This document shows, piece after piece, positions 55,694-64,000 of a DNA stretch of 64,000 nucleotides. The notes beneath the pieces are model-generated. The model was not told the origin of the DNA, ran no database searches, and was given only the letters and a program-made list of their open reading frames with translations. The position numbers and the translations under genes were made by a program. The stretch's first letter is position 1; each line of letters starts with the position of its first letter. This DNA is from Nanobdellota archaeon (lineage in GTDB: Archaea; Nanobdellota; Nanobdellia; Woesearchaeales; UBA9642). The stretch lies in NCBI GenBank assembly GCA_021813435.1, contig JAKAKR010000004.1, positions 1-64,000 of the forward strand, in the 5' to 3' direction.

Positions 55694-56197
55694 CTATTCT
55701 TTCAGCGGGCTCTCGATTCTTGCAAGAGAATGCTCACAACTCTTGCAGATAAATTCAATACCCTGATATGTTGAATGCGTGAGTGGGTCCCTGATGATTA
55801 TTCCGGTATGTTTTGGGTTGTGGTCTTCAAGCGCCATGAGCCGGAAATCCGGTCTTCGTGCAATGAATTTTTCTTCATAGAAACAATAATGTGCAATAAT
55901 CTGTATACCCCTCAAGTCTTGACGTATCCGACCGTAGCACCCTATTTCGTCAGGGATTCTTGATTCAGCAATTCCTGAAAGTGTAAGAATTGTTTTATCC
56001 GGTATCCAGATGTTTTTGAATTCGAGATGATCATTCAGGTGTACAATCTCATTATCATATCCTTTCTCTTTCGGCCAGTATTTTCGCAGCTCTCCCAAGT
56101 TATAGAATTGCTGTTGCTTGAGAATAAGATTGTTCCATATGTCTTCCCAATACTTTTTCTCTGCAGTCCAATAATCAAATTCTGGTGCAATATTCAT
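55694..56197 (-). CDS. CxxC-tailed protein, paralogue of the next gene
   Basis: This 167-aa protein with an acidic, aromatic-rich body ends in YQGIEFICKSCEHSLAR, a short CxxC segment that may bind zinc. The neighbouring gene 22 nt upstream ends in a similar HYRGIDFKCNQCPHLL. GGTGA precedes the ATG. Both are probably co-transcribed. No family is recognised. Confidence 0.6.
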   Translation of the reverse strand: MNIAPEFDYWTAEKKYWEDIWNNLILKQQQFYNLGELRKYWPKEKGYDNEIVHLNDHLEFKNIWIPDKTILTLSGIAESRIPDEIGCYGRIRQDLRGIQIIAHYCFYEEKFIARRPDFRLMALEDHNPKHTGIIIRDPLTHSTYQGIEFICKSCEHSLARIESPLKE

Positions 56198-56219
56198 GGT
56201 TTCACCTGCTGTTTGGTCA

Positions 56220-56624
56220 TTATGCTATACTCTTTGTCCACGAATAAAGCAGATGCGGGCACTGATTGCATTTGAAATCAATCCCGCGGTAATGCTGTGT
56301 GGGCCGGTCGTTTTTACGCGCAGTCATCTTTGGACTTCCGCCGATGATTTTGTCTTCCACTAAACAATCATATGCGATGTTCTTATATCTTGTCGGATCT
56401 GCCCGGTATGCTGCAAGATATGTTTTGACATGGGAGTTCATCATTGATGAATGGGCAAATTCATCCATGGTGCTGTTTTTGAGTTCAGGAATGAATCGCG
56501 GATCTTTTGCGAGCGCTTCTTCAAGAGCTGTTGTATCTGTAAATTCCTGCCCCAGAAATGTAGTATCCCATCGCATGAGCTCGAATTCAATATCTGCGTC
56601 TAGACTGCTTTTTGGTGGAAGCAT
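56220..56624 (-). CDS. CxxC-tailed protein, first of a paralogous pair
   Basis: This protein of about 134 aa ends in RGIDFKCNQCPHLLYSW and carries basic residues before it (MTARKNDRPTQ). The frame extends to 56687, but that GTG lies inside the TTTATAAATA box. The ATG at 56624 has GAGAGG 6 nt upstream, and ATG 56657 is also possible. It is the first gene of a two-gene operon with a paralogue. Function unknown. Confidence 0.6.
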   Translation of the reverse strand: MLPPKSSLDADIEFELMRWDTTFLGQEFTDTTALEEALAKDPRFIPELKNSTMDEFAHSSMMNSHVKTYLAAYRADPTRYKNIAYDCLVEDKIIGGSPKMTARKNDRPTQHYRGIDFKCNQCPHLLYSWTKSIA

Positions 56625-56802
56625 TTTTTCCTCTCTCAACCCCTTACTGACGCTCATATAATCTGCAATATTTATAAATTTATTCACTCAGGAATAAATA
56701 CTTTTATGCTGCTTAATTTGCATTGCACAAAACTTATAAATAAGGGATTGTTCGCAGCAGTAGGAAAAAACGATAATCACTATCGATTCTACAGGTGAAA
56801 TG

Positions 56803-59505
56803 ATGGCAAAAGATATGAAGAAAACTGATGTAAAAAAATCTACAGTGAAACAGGTGGTTTCTGCAAAAAAGACTGCGGGAACTAAGATGGTCTACTTCTT
56901 TGATGAAGGCAAAAAAGAGATGCGTGAACTCCTCGGCGGCAAGGGCGCAAACCTTGCAGAGATGACTGGTCTTGGAATCCCAGTTCCTCAAGGATTCACT
57001 ATCACGACAGAGGTCTGCGCATTGTATTATGAGAATAACAGGAAAGTTCCCGTAGGGCTCAAGGCGCAGGTTGATGCGAATGTCGCGCGATTGGAAAAGA
57101 CCATGAATGCAAGATTCGGCGATAAGACCAATCCTCTTTTGGTCTCTGTCCGCTCAGGAGCCGCAGCATCACTTCCTGGAATGATGGATACCATCCTCAA
57201 TCTCGGAATCAATGACGAGGTTGTGCAGGCGCTCATCAAAAAGACCGGCAATGAGCGATTTGCTTACGATACATATCGCAGGTTCATCCAGATGTTTGGT
57301 GATGTCGTCATGGGTGTTCCCCACCACGACTTTGAGCATGAGATCCAAAAGATCAAGGACAAGCGAAAAGTCCATCATGATATCGACCTTACTGCTGCAG
57401 ACTTCAAGGAACTCATCGCAAATTATAAGGCATTGGTCCAGAAAGTCACGAAAAAATCATTCCCGCAGGACCCGCGCGTGCAACTCGACATGGCAATCGA
57501 GGCAGTATTCGGTTCATGGAACAATAATCGCGCAATCGCCTACAGGCAACTGAACGATATCACTGGCCTTAAAGGCACTGCAGTCAATGTCCAATCCATG
57601 GTCTTTGGAAACATGGGACAGACTTCAGGGACAGGCGTATGCTTTTCACGCAATCCTTCGACTGGAGAGAACAAATTCTACGGCGAGTACCTCATGAATG
57701 CGCAGGGTGAGGATGTTGTTGCAGGAATAAGGACACCGCTTTCAATCCAGGAACTCGAAAAACAGAATCCGCGGGTCTACAAACAGCTTGTGGACATCAA
57801 GAACAAACTTGAGCAGCATTTTACTGATATGCAGGATATGGAATTCACCATCCAGGAAGGCAAGCTCTACATCCTGCAGACCCGCAACGGCAAGAGGACT
57901 GCTGCAGCAGCTGTCAGGATCGCTGTTGAAATGGTCAAGGAAAAACTTATTGACAAAAAAACTGCAATCTTACGTGTCGAGCCGAATCAACTCGATCAAT
58001 TGCTGCACAAGCAGATTGATCCCCAGGCTAAGGCAAAAGCAGAACTCATTGCAAAGGGCCTTCCGGCAAGCCCAGGCGCTGCAGTCGGAAAGATTGTCTT
58101 TACTGCTGAACATGCTGAGGAAGCAGCAAAAACAGACAAGGTCATCCTCGTGCGGACAGAGACAAGCCCTGAAGATCTTATCGGAATGAATGTGAGTCAG
58201 GGAATCCTTACTTCGCGCGGCGGAATGACAAGCCATGCAGCAGTTGTTGCGCGTGGCATGGGCAAGTGCTGCGTCTCAGGATGCCAGGACATTAAGGTCG
58301 ATGAAAAGGCAAAGACACTCACTGTCGCCGCAAAAAAATTAGTCCTTAAAGAATTTGATGATATTACGCTTGATGGATCGACTGGCGAAGTGTTCAAGGG
58401 ATCATTAAATCTCGTCGAGCCGGGCCTTTCAGGGAATTTTGCAACGCTCATGCAATGGGCTGATGAATTCCGGACATTGAAGATCCGGACAAATGCAGAT
58501 GTCCCCCGTGATGCAAAAGTGGCGCGAGGATTCGGTGCAGAAGGAATAGGCCTCTGCAGAACAGAGCATATGTTCTTTGAGGGTGATCGGATCAAGGCGA
58601 TGCGCGAAATGATCCTTGCTTCAAACCTCGAGCAGCGCAAGAAGGCACTTGCAAAACTCTTGCCGTACCAGAAATCAGATTTCAAGGGACTCCTCAAGGA
58701 AATGGCTGGACTTCCGGTAACTATCCGATTGCTTGACCCGCCGCTCCACGAATTCCTCCCCAAGGAAAAGAAGGATATTGATGATCTTGCAAAGGAGATG
58801 AAAGTTCCTGCACAACGTATCATTGAGATTTCTGAACACTTGCATGAAGTCAATCCCATGCTCGGACATCGTGGATGCCGCCTCGGGATAACTTACCCGG
58901 AAATAACAGAGATGCAGGTCCAGGCAATCATGGAAGCGGCATGTGAACTCGTCAAGGAAAAAGTTGACGCAAAGCCGGAAATCATGGTACCGCTCGTCGG
59001 AAACATCACAGAATTACAGCACCAGAAAGCGATCATCAAAAAAGTCGCTGAGGAGACTATTGCAAAATACAAGGTCAAGGTCGATTATATGATCGGAACA
59101 ATGATTGAGGTTCCGCGTGCAGCACTCACTGCTGACGCGATTGCGACAGAGGCAGAATTCTTCTCATTCGGAACAAATGATCTCACGCAGATGACACTCG
59201 GATTCTCGCGTGATGACATCGGAAAATTCCTTCCTGAATACCTGAAGAAGAATCTTCTTGAGAAGGACCCATTCGCAGTCTTGGACCAGACCGGCGTCGG
59301 ACAATTAGTCCAGATGGCAGTCGAGAAAGGCAGAAAAACGCGGCCAAACATCAAACTCGGGATCTGTGGAGAGCACGGCGGAGAGCCAAGCTCAGTTGCA
59401 TTCTGCCACAAGGTTGGCCTGAACTATGTCTCCTGCTCGCCATACCGCGTACCGATCGCACGTCTTGCAGCAGCACATGCAGCAATAAAGCAAACGAAGA
59501 AATAA
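56803..59505 (+). CDS. ppdK: Pyruvate, phosphate dikinase
   Basis: This 900-aa enzyme interconverts pyruvate + ATP + Pi and phosphoenolpyruvate + AMP + PPi. The order of domains is ATP-grasp (from GGKGANLAEM), the swivelling domain with catalytic H478 in GGMTSHAAVVARGMG, and the C-terminal TIM barrel with GICGEHGG (C855). An extra Lys-rich N-terminus of about 28 residues precedes MVYFFDEGKKE. GGTGA lies 4 nt before ATG 56803. A TTATAAATAA box lies about 65 nt upstream. It probably serves glycolysis or gluconeogenesis in place of pyruvate kinase. Confidence 0.95.
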   Translation: MAKDMKKTDVKKSTVKQVVSAKKTAGTKMVYFFDEGKKEMRELLGGKGANLAEMTGLGIPVPQGFTITTEVCALYYENNRKVPVGLKAQVDANVARLEKTMNARFGDKTNPLLVSVRSGAAASLPGMMDTILNLGINDEVVQALIKKTGNERFAYDTYRRFIQMFGDVVMGVPHHDFEHEIQKIKDKRKVHHDIDLTAADFKELIANYKALVQKVTKKSFPQDPRVQLDMAIEAVFGSWNNNRAIAYRQLNDITGLKGTAVNVQSMVFGNMGQTSGTGVCFSRNPSTGENKFYGEYLMNAQGEDVVAGIRTPLSIQELEKQNPRVYKQLVDIKNKLEQHFTDMQDMEFTIQEGKLYILQTRNGKRTAAAAVRIAVEMVKEKLIDKKTAILRVEPNQLDQLLHKQIDPQAKAKAELIAKGLPASPGAAVGKIVFTAEHAEEAAKTDKVILVRTETSPEDLIGMNVSQGILTSRGGMTSHAAVVARGMGKCCVSGCQDIKVDEKAKTLTVAAKKLVLKEFDDITLDGSTGEVFKGSLNLVEPGLSGNFATLMQWADEFRTLKIRTNADVPRDAKVARGFGAEGIGLCRTEHMFFEGDRIKAMREMILASNLEQRKKALAKLLPYQKSDFKGLLKEMAGLPVTIRLLDPPLHEFLPKEKKDIDDLAKEMKVPAQRIIEISEHLHEVNPMLGHRGCRLGITYPEITEMQVQAIMEAACELVKEKVDAKPEIMVPLVGNITELQHQKAIIKKVAEETIAKYKVKVDYMIGTMIEVPRAALTADAIATEAEFFSFGTNDLTQMTLGFSRDDIGKFLPEYLKKNLLEKDPFAVLDQTGVGQLVQMAVEKGRKTRPNIKLGICGEHGGEPSSVAFCHKVGLNYVSCSPYRVPIARLAAAHAAIKQTKK

Positions 59506-59592
59506 TGATAGAACAATCAATCTCTTAATGTATCCTTTTTTTTACGATTTTCTTCTGTTTTTTATAGTTTTTTTCTAATTATAATTTTAATA

Positions 59593-59662
59593 GTAATATC
59601 ATATTACGATTTTATGATCTATATATCATCTTTTATAGTATCATACTATGAAGTATCATACT
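59593..59662. promoter_or_regulatory. Cluster of three related palindromes upstream of the VIT1/CCC1 gene
   Basis: GTAATATCATATTAC (59593-59607), ATAGTATCATACTAT (59635-59649) and AGTATCATACT (59652-59662) are symmetric about a central C. The last two sit 15 bp apart, directly upstream of the GATATATAATC box (59669-59678). AGTATCATA recurs before the TM2 gene (60556-60564). The layout suggests a metal-responsive repressor operator. Confidence 0.5.
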
Positions 59663-59715
59663 ACAGGCGATATATAATCATCACCTTTATTAATTATTGA
59701 TATCACTACACTGCC

Positions 59716-60498
59716 ATGTCACTCACCCGTAATCTGGAAAAGGCCAAAGATGCATATCTTAATAATGATGTGCAAGCATCGAAAACAGCGCACACGACAT
59801 GTTCTTCTGAACAGCATCAAAAATCAGGCCAGTACCTGAAGAGTGCGGTCTATGGCGGACTCGACGGAACAATTACAACCTTTGCAGTTGTTGCAGGAGT
59901 CGCAGGAGCTGCCCTCTCTGCAAATGTCGTTCTCATCATGGGATTTGCAAATCTTATCGGTGATGGACTCTCTATGGCGATCGGCGATTATCTGAGCACC
60001 AAATCCGAGCGGGAATACCATAAGGCAGAGCGCAGACGCGAAACCTGGGAGTTCGAGAATTATCCTGCAGGGGAAAAAACCGAGATGGTCGAGATCTACA
60101 TGCAGAAGGGATACGCGAAAAAAGAGGCCGAGGATATTGTCGCGCGCATGGCACAAAATAAGGAAGCGTTTGTCGATGTCATGATGGTTGAAGAGCTCGG
60201 CATCATGGAGTCAGACGAATCGCCAGTCAAGAATGCACTCGTCACATTTGGATCATTTCTCCTTTTCGGATTCATCCCTGTCCTTGCGTTTGTTCTGGCA
60301 TTATGGATAGGGGTAGCATTCAATGCATTTCTTGTCGCTTCGTTGCTCACGGCGCTCACGCTTTTTGCGCTTGGCGCATTCAAGACTAAGGTGACTGGAA
60401 AGAATTGGTTCTATTCGGGTTTTGAGATGCTTCTTGTCGGAGGAATCGCTGCAGGAGCCGCATACGGCATTGGCGCACTGGTTGCGCATCTCGTGTGA
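59716..60498 (+). CDS. VIT1/CCC1-family Fe2+/Mn2+ transporter
   Basis: This 260-aa membrane protein begins with a polar stretch, then YGGLDGTITTFAVVAG and NLIGDGLSMAIGDYLSTKSEREY, hallmarks of the family. A cytoplasmic helical metal-binding region (about 95-165) is rich in Glu, and three further hydrophobic helices follow. Family members move Fe2+ or Mn2+ out of the cytoplasm. The palindromes upstream suggest metal control. The ATG lies about 40 nt from a GATATATAATC box. Confidence 0.85.
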   Translation: MSLTRNLEKAKDAYLNNDVQASKTAHTTCSSEQHQKSGQYLKSAVYGGLDGTITTFAVVAGVAGAALSANVVLIMGFANLIGDGLSMAIGDYLSTKSEREYHKAERRRETWEFENYPAGEKTEMVEIYMQKGYAKKEAEDIVARMAQNKEAFVDVMMVEELGIMESDESPVKNALVTFGSFLLFGFIPVLAFVLALWIGVAFNAFLVASLLTALTLFALGAFKTKVTGKNWFYSGFEMLLVGGIAAGAAYGIGALVAHLV

Positions 60499-60581
60499 TC
60501 ATAGCGTAATGACTCTATATACCGTCAACTTTAAATATCGCTATTCTTCTATGATAGTATCATATATGGCGAGGTTTGATC

Positions 60582-60842
60582 ATGGCACAGAAAAAAACCA
60601 AACAACAGAAAAATACGGCGCAGAAGAAAGTCTATGTCTCCTCAATCCGTGAAGTGAATTGGGTGCTCTGCCTAGTGATGTCCATCATTTTTGGATGGTT
60701 TGGCGTTGACCGGTTCATCATGGGAAAAGTAGGGACTGGACTGCTCAAATTATTCACCATCGGCGGACTGGGTATCTGGTGGATTGTCGATATTATTCTT
60801 ATCGCAACCAAGTATCAGTTCAAGGATATTGCGTGGAGCTGA
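60582..60842 (+). CDS. TM2-domain protein
   Basis: This 86-aa protein has a basic N-terminus (AQKKTKQQKN) and a TM2 domain: two helices with FGWFGVDRFIMGKVGTGLLKL between them, and GIWWIVDIILI as the second helix. TM2 proteins are small and widespread, mostly of unknown role. GAGGT lies 6 nt before ATG 60582, and a palindrome ATGATAGTATCAT lies at 60551-60563. It is followed closely by mscL. Confidence 0.85.
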   Translation: MAQKKTKQQKNTAQKKVYVSSIREVNWVLCLVMSIIFGWFGVDRFIMGKVGTGLLKLFTIGGLGIWWIVDIILIATKYQFKDIAWS

Positions 60843-60863
60843 AAAAATCTCGGAGGGAACATT

Positions 60864-61172
60864 ATGGGAAAACTAATCCGTGAATTCAAGGAGTTTCTTG
60901 AGGAATACAAGGTCATAGGTTTAGCTGTTGCATTCATCATCGGTGCAGCACTCACAGCACTTGTGCAGGCATTGGTCAATTTTATTATCATGCCGATTAT
61001 CACGCCATTCATCCCTGGCGGCGGATGGAAGGATGCAACATTTAGCGCTGGACCGATAGTTATCAGTTGGGGCGCATTCCTTGCAGCACTCATCAATTTT
61101 ATCATCATTGCATTCGTCGTATTCCTTATCGCAAAATATATGTTTAAGGAAGAGAAGGTCGCAAAGAAGTAA
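60864..61172 (+). CDS. mscL: Large-conductance mechanosensitive channel MscL
   Basis: This 102-aa protein has an N-terminal amphipathic helix (LIREFKEFLEEYKV), the pore helix GLAVAFIIGAALTALVQALV with the usual Gly/Ala constriction, an outer loop (PGGGWKD) and a second helix FLAALINFIIIAFVVFLI, ending in the charged KEEKVAKK tail. It would open under membrane tension to release osmolytes. GGAGGG precedes the ATG. It starts 21 nt after the TM2 gene. Confidence 0.9.
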   Translation: MGKLIREFKEFLEEYKVIGLAVAFIIGAALTALVQALVNFIIMPIITPFIPGGGWKDATFSAGPIVISWGAFLAALINFIIIAFVVFLIAKYMFKEEKVAKK

Positions 61173-61214
61173 ACGATGGTTGCGTTCGCATAGTATTTTT
61201 TTCTTTTTTATTCT

Positions 61215-62363
61215 TTATCTTCTATGATATCTTTCAATTTCTTTTTTTAGGTCCAGATACATCGCTGCCCAGAGCATGCGGGTCTCTGCAGCAAAGAATG
61301 GCGAGGAGTAAGGCTTTTTGTTGCGGGTATAGACCTCGATGAATGCGTGATGCGCTGCGATGAGTTGCGTATACTGATGCAATGCATCCTGCGCAGAACT
61401 TGGCGCAATCATTGCAAGCACCTTGATATATGGCATGGCAAGAAATGTCCAGTGTGCATCCGCTTCCCAACCTTGGACAAAAAATTCCTGCCAGATGAAT
61501 TTTCCTGATCCCTTCCCTTTCTCATATCGCAAGGGGAATGGTTGGTCAAGCCCGCCATTCTGGATTGCCTTTATTGACTGTCGCATCATCTGTCGATCAG
61601 TAATGACAGAAAGCCAATACGGAAAGACATTGCAGTGCGCGGTGAGCGTATCATCATCAGGACTATTCCTGAAATAATTTCCATTCCAATAATATTTGAG
61701 AAGATTTTTTTGCAACGGGTATTTTTTGAGGGTATTGACAAGAACTGTTTTACTCATCATCCTGTTGATTTTTTCAATCTCAGAAGAGAGCATGCATGCC
61801 ATGATCATATCATAACATGATGCATATACAATTGCATGATCGCGCATGCCTGAGAACTGGGCGCGCCGTACAATTCCGCGACTCTCATCAATGACTTTCT
61901 GCTCAAACTTTGCGATTTCAGCATTCAGGAATGCATGATATGCTACAATAATCTTGCGCGCTTTGGCGATCCGCAGGCTCCTGAAAAAATATGCTACGCT
62001 ATCCGGACTGTAGATATCAGGGAAGTTGATGCATTTTCCTTTTGGCGTGATAAGAACAGTGATTGCGCCCTGCGCGCGATACTTTGCTGCAGCATACTCG
62101 AGTGTTTTGATAACCCGCTGCGCGTGTCCTATATTGCAGAGCGCCTCTGCGCACATACCAAAATCCCGCGCATAGAACTCTGGGTAATTCGAATCTTTTT
62201 TTGCGCTGGTCTGGAAATACTGCTTTTCCGCATTCCAGCAGTCATCAATAATCGCATTGCAGATAGTATGGTCTGTTCCGGGATATTTTTCGAATCCCGC
62301 ACAGGCTACGCGCATCTTCCTTTTGAACATGCGCAGTCCTTCGGTGATGAGTGCAGGATTCAT
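61215..62363 (-). CDS. Glycoside hydrolase-like (alpha/alpha)6-barrel protein
   Basis: This 382-aa protein is rich in helices with aromatic and acidic side chains typical of (alpha/alpha)6 barrels, for example EFYARDFGMCAEAL, NGNYFRNSPDDDTLTAHCNVFPYWL and VQGWEADAHWTFLAMPY. It may be a glucoamylase- or amylo-1,6-glucosidase-like enzyme or an inactive relative; the catalytic acids are not assigned. Its ATG overlaps the stop of the upstream glycosyltransferase (ATGA), and both follow a flippase-like gene, so it belongs to a glycan cluster. Confidence 0.65.
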   Translation of the reverse strand: MNPALITEGLRMFKRKMRVACAGFEKYPGTDHTICNAIIDDCWNAEKQYFQTSAKKDSNYPEFYARDFGMCAEALCNIGHAQRVIKTLEYAAAKYRAQGAITVLITPKGKCINFPDIYSPDSVAYFFRSLRIAKARKIIVAYHAFLNAEIAKFEQKVIDESRGIVRRAQFSGMRDHAIVYASCYDMIMACMLSSEIEKINRMMSKTVLVNTLKKYPLQKNLLKYYWNGNYFRNSPDDDTLTAHCNVFPYWLSVITDRQMMRQSIKAIQNGGLDQPFPLRYEKGKGSGKFIWQEFFVQGWEADAHWTFLAMPYIKVLAMIAPSSAQDALHQYTQLIAAHHAFIEVYTRNKKPYSSPFFAAETRMLWAAMYLDLKKEIERYHRR

Positions 62364-63418
62364 TTGTTCTTGTGCGTCTCGCTTGAGATGATCTCTTCAA
62401 TTTTTTCGATGATGCGCGCATTCCCCTCAGGATTGTAGGTTGCAAGGCGCGCGGCATACTGCTCGATGCGTGCGATGAATCGCGTTATGCCGGCGTGTGT
62501 CGCACTGTCCTGTATATCCCCATATCCCAGTCTTTTGATTTCAAGTGCATTGAGAATCTGCTCGAACTGCCCCTTGATGGGGATACAAAGGATCGGTTTG
62601 TGCAGGGATATTGCTTCTGAGACAAAAGTAAACCCCCCATTTGCAATGCACGCCTTGCATTCACGGAACTCCTTAAAGAATCGGTCCTGATTGAATTTGC
62701 GATAGGTGATATGATCCTCAACTGCCTCCTTGTTGAATCCGTAGACGATGAATTTCTCATCGATCTTTTGCAATGCACGGATGAGCTTGGTATTGGTGCT
62801 TGAGGTCTGATAGACGAGAATATACTCTTTTGTTGCAGTCTTTGCAACGATGATCTCTTTGCGCAGCACCGGCGGATAGAGGAAGGTGTTCTGGAATCGG
62901 ACAGGCTCATAGAAAAACGTAGTGATGAGATGATAATCGATATTGGTGCACCAGAGTCCGACAATAATCCTGGCTTTGTGATAATCGCGAGCATATTTTG
63001 CAGGGACACGATATTTGAGATGGGTTACGGCATGGACATTGCAGAGGCAGATGCTCGGGATGCGCAGCAGCGTACTGACGACCGTGATTGCATTCTCAAA
63101 ATCCGTGATGATGATTACAGGTTTGAATCGTTTGACCAGGGTATAGAGTGTAGTGAAATTGTCCTTGCTGTGCCTGAAGACGATGTTGAGAAATTTTCTT
63201 GCAGTGTCGATATCATCGACAGTATTGTCTCGGTACTGGATGGGCGGACCGATGATTGCAGTCACGTCCTTGAATTCTCTTTTGAGCACTTCATACCCGC
63301 GCCTGCTGCTGACCACAATCTTTACCTTGTGCTTCTTCTGCAGTTCCCGGATGATGACTGAACTCCGGACGACATGACCCATGCCTTCGCCGGTGATGGA
63401 GTAGACGATGCGTGCCAT
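62360..63418 (-). CDS. GT-B glycosyltransferase (TIGR00661/MurG-like)
   Basis: This 352-aa protein starts MARIVYSITGEGMGHVVRSSVIIREL, the glycine loop typical of the family. In the second half it has ILVYQTSSTNTKLIRAL and the donor-binding segment IANGGFTFVSEAISLHKPILCIPIKGQFEQILNALEIKRLGYG, as in MurG-like GT28 enzymes. It probably transfers a sugar from a nucleotide donor to a lipid carrier or protein. It sits between the flippase-like gene (27 nt upstream) and the barrel protein (4-nt overlap). Confidence 0.85.
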   Translation of the reverse strand: MARIVYSITGEGMGHVVRSSVIIRELQKKHKVKIVVSSRRGYEVLKREFKDVTAIIGPPIQYRDNTVDDIDTARKFLNIVFRHSKDNFTTLYTLVKRFKPVIIITDFENAITVVSTLLRIPSICLCNVHAVTHLKYRVPAKYARDYHKARIIVGLWCTNIDYHLITTFFYEPVRFQNTFLYPPVLRKEIIVAKTATKEYILVYQTSSTNTKLIRALQKIDEKFIVYGFNKEAVEDHITYRKFNQDRFFKEFRECKACIANGGFTFVSEAISLHKPILCIPIKGQFEQILNALEIKRLGYGDIQDSATHAGITRFIARIEQYAARLATYNPEGNARIIEKIEEIISSETHKNK

Positions 63419-63445
63419 GGTGATTGATTATTAGTTTTTTCTCTT

Positions 63446-64000
63446 TTATTCGCCTGTTCTTTTCTTCCGTTCAATAATGGTCCGTTTCTCCTGATATTTT
63501 TTCTCGACAATCTTTGCAGGACTGAACCCGAATATCGCAAGCAGGATCATACCGATCACTCCCCACGCGAGATCCTTGATGCGAACCAGAAATGCAAGCG
63601 CGACTGCAGCGCTGCCTGATATGCCGATGATTGCAAACGCTGAGACCTGTCCTGCCTCAAGGACGCCGACTGCCATAGGGATTGGAAAGAGGACTGCCAT
63701 TCCGATGAATGAGATGATGAAGAATAATTCGACATATCCGAGATGGAGTCCAAGAAGCGTTGTTGCAAGCTTGTACTCAGCGAACATGACTGCCCAGGAA
63801 AATATGCTGATTGCCATGCTGACCATAAATGCTTTCTTGTCATTCTTGTAGAAATCGATCATGATCAGTTCGATCTCTTCAATCTTATGCTCGAGTTTGA
63901 TGATGGTCTGATTCTTAATCCTGTTCAGTCCCGATATCTGGAAGAGTCGTAGAAAGAAGTGCCGATTGGTGAGCATCCGGTAATAGAATATCCCGACGAT
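63446..64000 (-). CDS. Flippase-like integral membrane protein (AglD/LPG synthase TM type), 5' end off the window
   Basis: The reading frame continues to the window edge without a stop, so the N-terminus is missing. The visible 184 residues hold several helices with AEYKLATTLLGLHLGYVELFFIISFIGM and PMAVGVLEAGQVSAFAIIG, matching the TIGR00374/PF03706 family found in archaeal surface-glycan loci. The tail is charged (KKYQEKRTIIERKKR). With the glycosyltransferase it forms a surface glycan operon. Confidence 0.75.
   Translation of the reverse strand: MVGIFYYRMLTNRHFFLRLFQISGLNRIKNQTIIKLEHKIEEIELIMIDFYKNDKKAFMVSMAISIFSWAVMFAEYKLATTLLGLHLGYVELFFIISFIGMAVLFPIPMAVGVLEAGQVSAFAIIGISGSAAVALAFLVRIKDLAWGVIGMILLAIFGFSPAKIVEKKYQEKRTIIERKKRTGE

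Noticed and set aside
56658..56687. GTG start at 56687 for the CxxC gene
   Set aside because: The start codon region itself forms the TTTATAAATA promoter box, so translation cannot begin there on that transcript.

Overview
The window is archaeal chromosomal DNA. It encodes PCNA, an archaeal RNase J, the RNase P protein Rpr2, Bud32 of KEOPS, deoxyhypusine synthase, the GatD and GatE subunits of the archaeal Glu-tRNA(Gln) amidotransferase, a Cdc48/VAT ATPase and archaeal transcription regulators (TrmB, tandem AsnC, AbrB-PhoU). Many genes have a TATA-like box about 25 nt upstream of the start codon, as leaderless archaeal transcripts do. Others have GGTGA or GGAGG ribosome sites. Bacterial-type GAPDH, lactate dehydrogenase and pyruvate phosphate dikinase, with many small unknown membrane proteins, fit a fermentative DPANN-like archaeon such as Woesearchaeota. 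That lineage is an inference from gene content. No rRNA, tRNA, CRISPR array or transposase was seen.

Layout. 1-3.7 kb: end of a repeat element, RNase J, a small unknown gene and oligoendopeptidase F. 3.8-8.8 kb: two large divergent genes on one compact promoter, a family B DNA polymerase homologue with degraded polymerase motifs but intact exonuclease motifs, and a protein ending in a Cas4/AddB-like iron-sulfur nuclease domain. 8.8-20.5 kb: SemiSWEET, PCNA, a frameshifted MTH1-like NUDIX gene, lactate dehydrogenase, HxlR regulator, CPA2 antiporter, P-type H+-ATPase, MsrB-MsrA lipoprotein and small enzymes. 20.6-25.2 kb: a copper-handling cluster (SHOCT protein, CopA, CopZ, a Met/Gly-rich HMA membrane protein, a cupredoxin). 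25.3-29.4 kb: GAPDH, an unknown gene and a coiled-coil protein bracketed by two inverted-repeat elements, one a clear 167-bp MITE-like insertion.

29.4-44 kb: Rpr2, Bud32, a secreted Lon-like protease, a predicted small RNA, lipoproteins, AbrB-PhoU, a kinase-fold protein without its catalytic Asp, a phospholipase C-like ectoprotein, an LMW-phosphatase-like protein, deoxyhypusine synthase, a 570-bp repeat-rich spacer holding a second MITE-like insertion, and Cdc48. 44-56.7 kb: transglutaminase-like lipoprotein, GatD, methyltransferase, tandem AsnC regulator, a secreted Thr-rich protein beside a membrane-spanning transcription regulator, GatE, TrmB with a DMT transporter, and two paralogous CxxC proteins. 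56.8-64 kb: pyruvate phosphate dikinase, a VIT1/CCC1 metal transporter behind repeated palindromes, TM2 protein, MscL and a surface-glycan cluster running off the right edge.

The most novel items are the exonuclease-only PolB with its divergent Cas4-like partner, the MITE-like family placed beside promoters, and the copper cluster with its Met/Gly-rich membrane protein.
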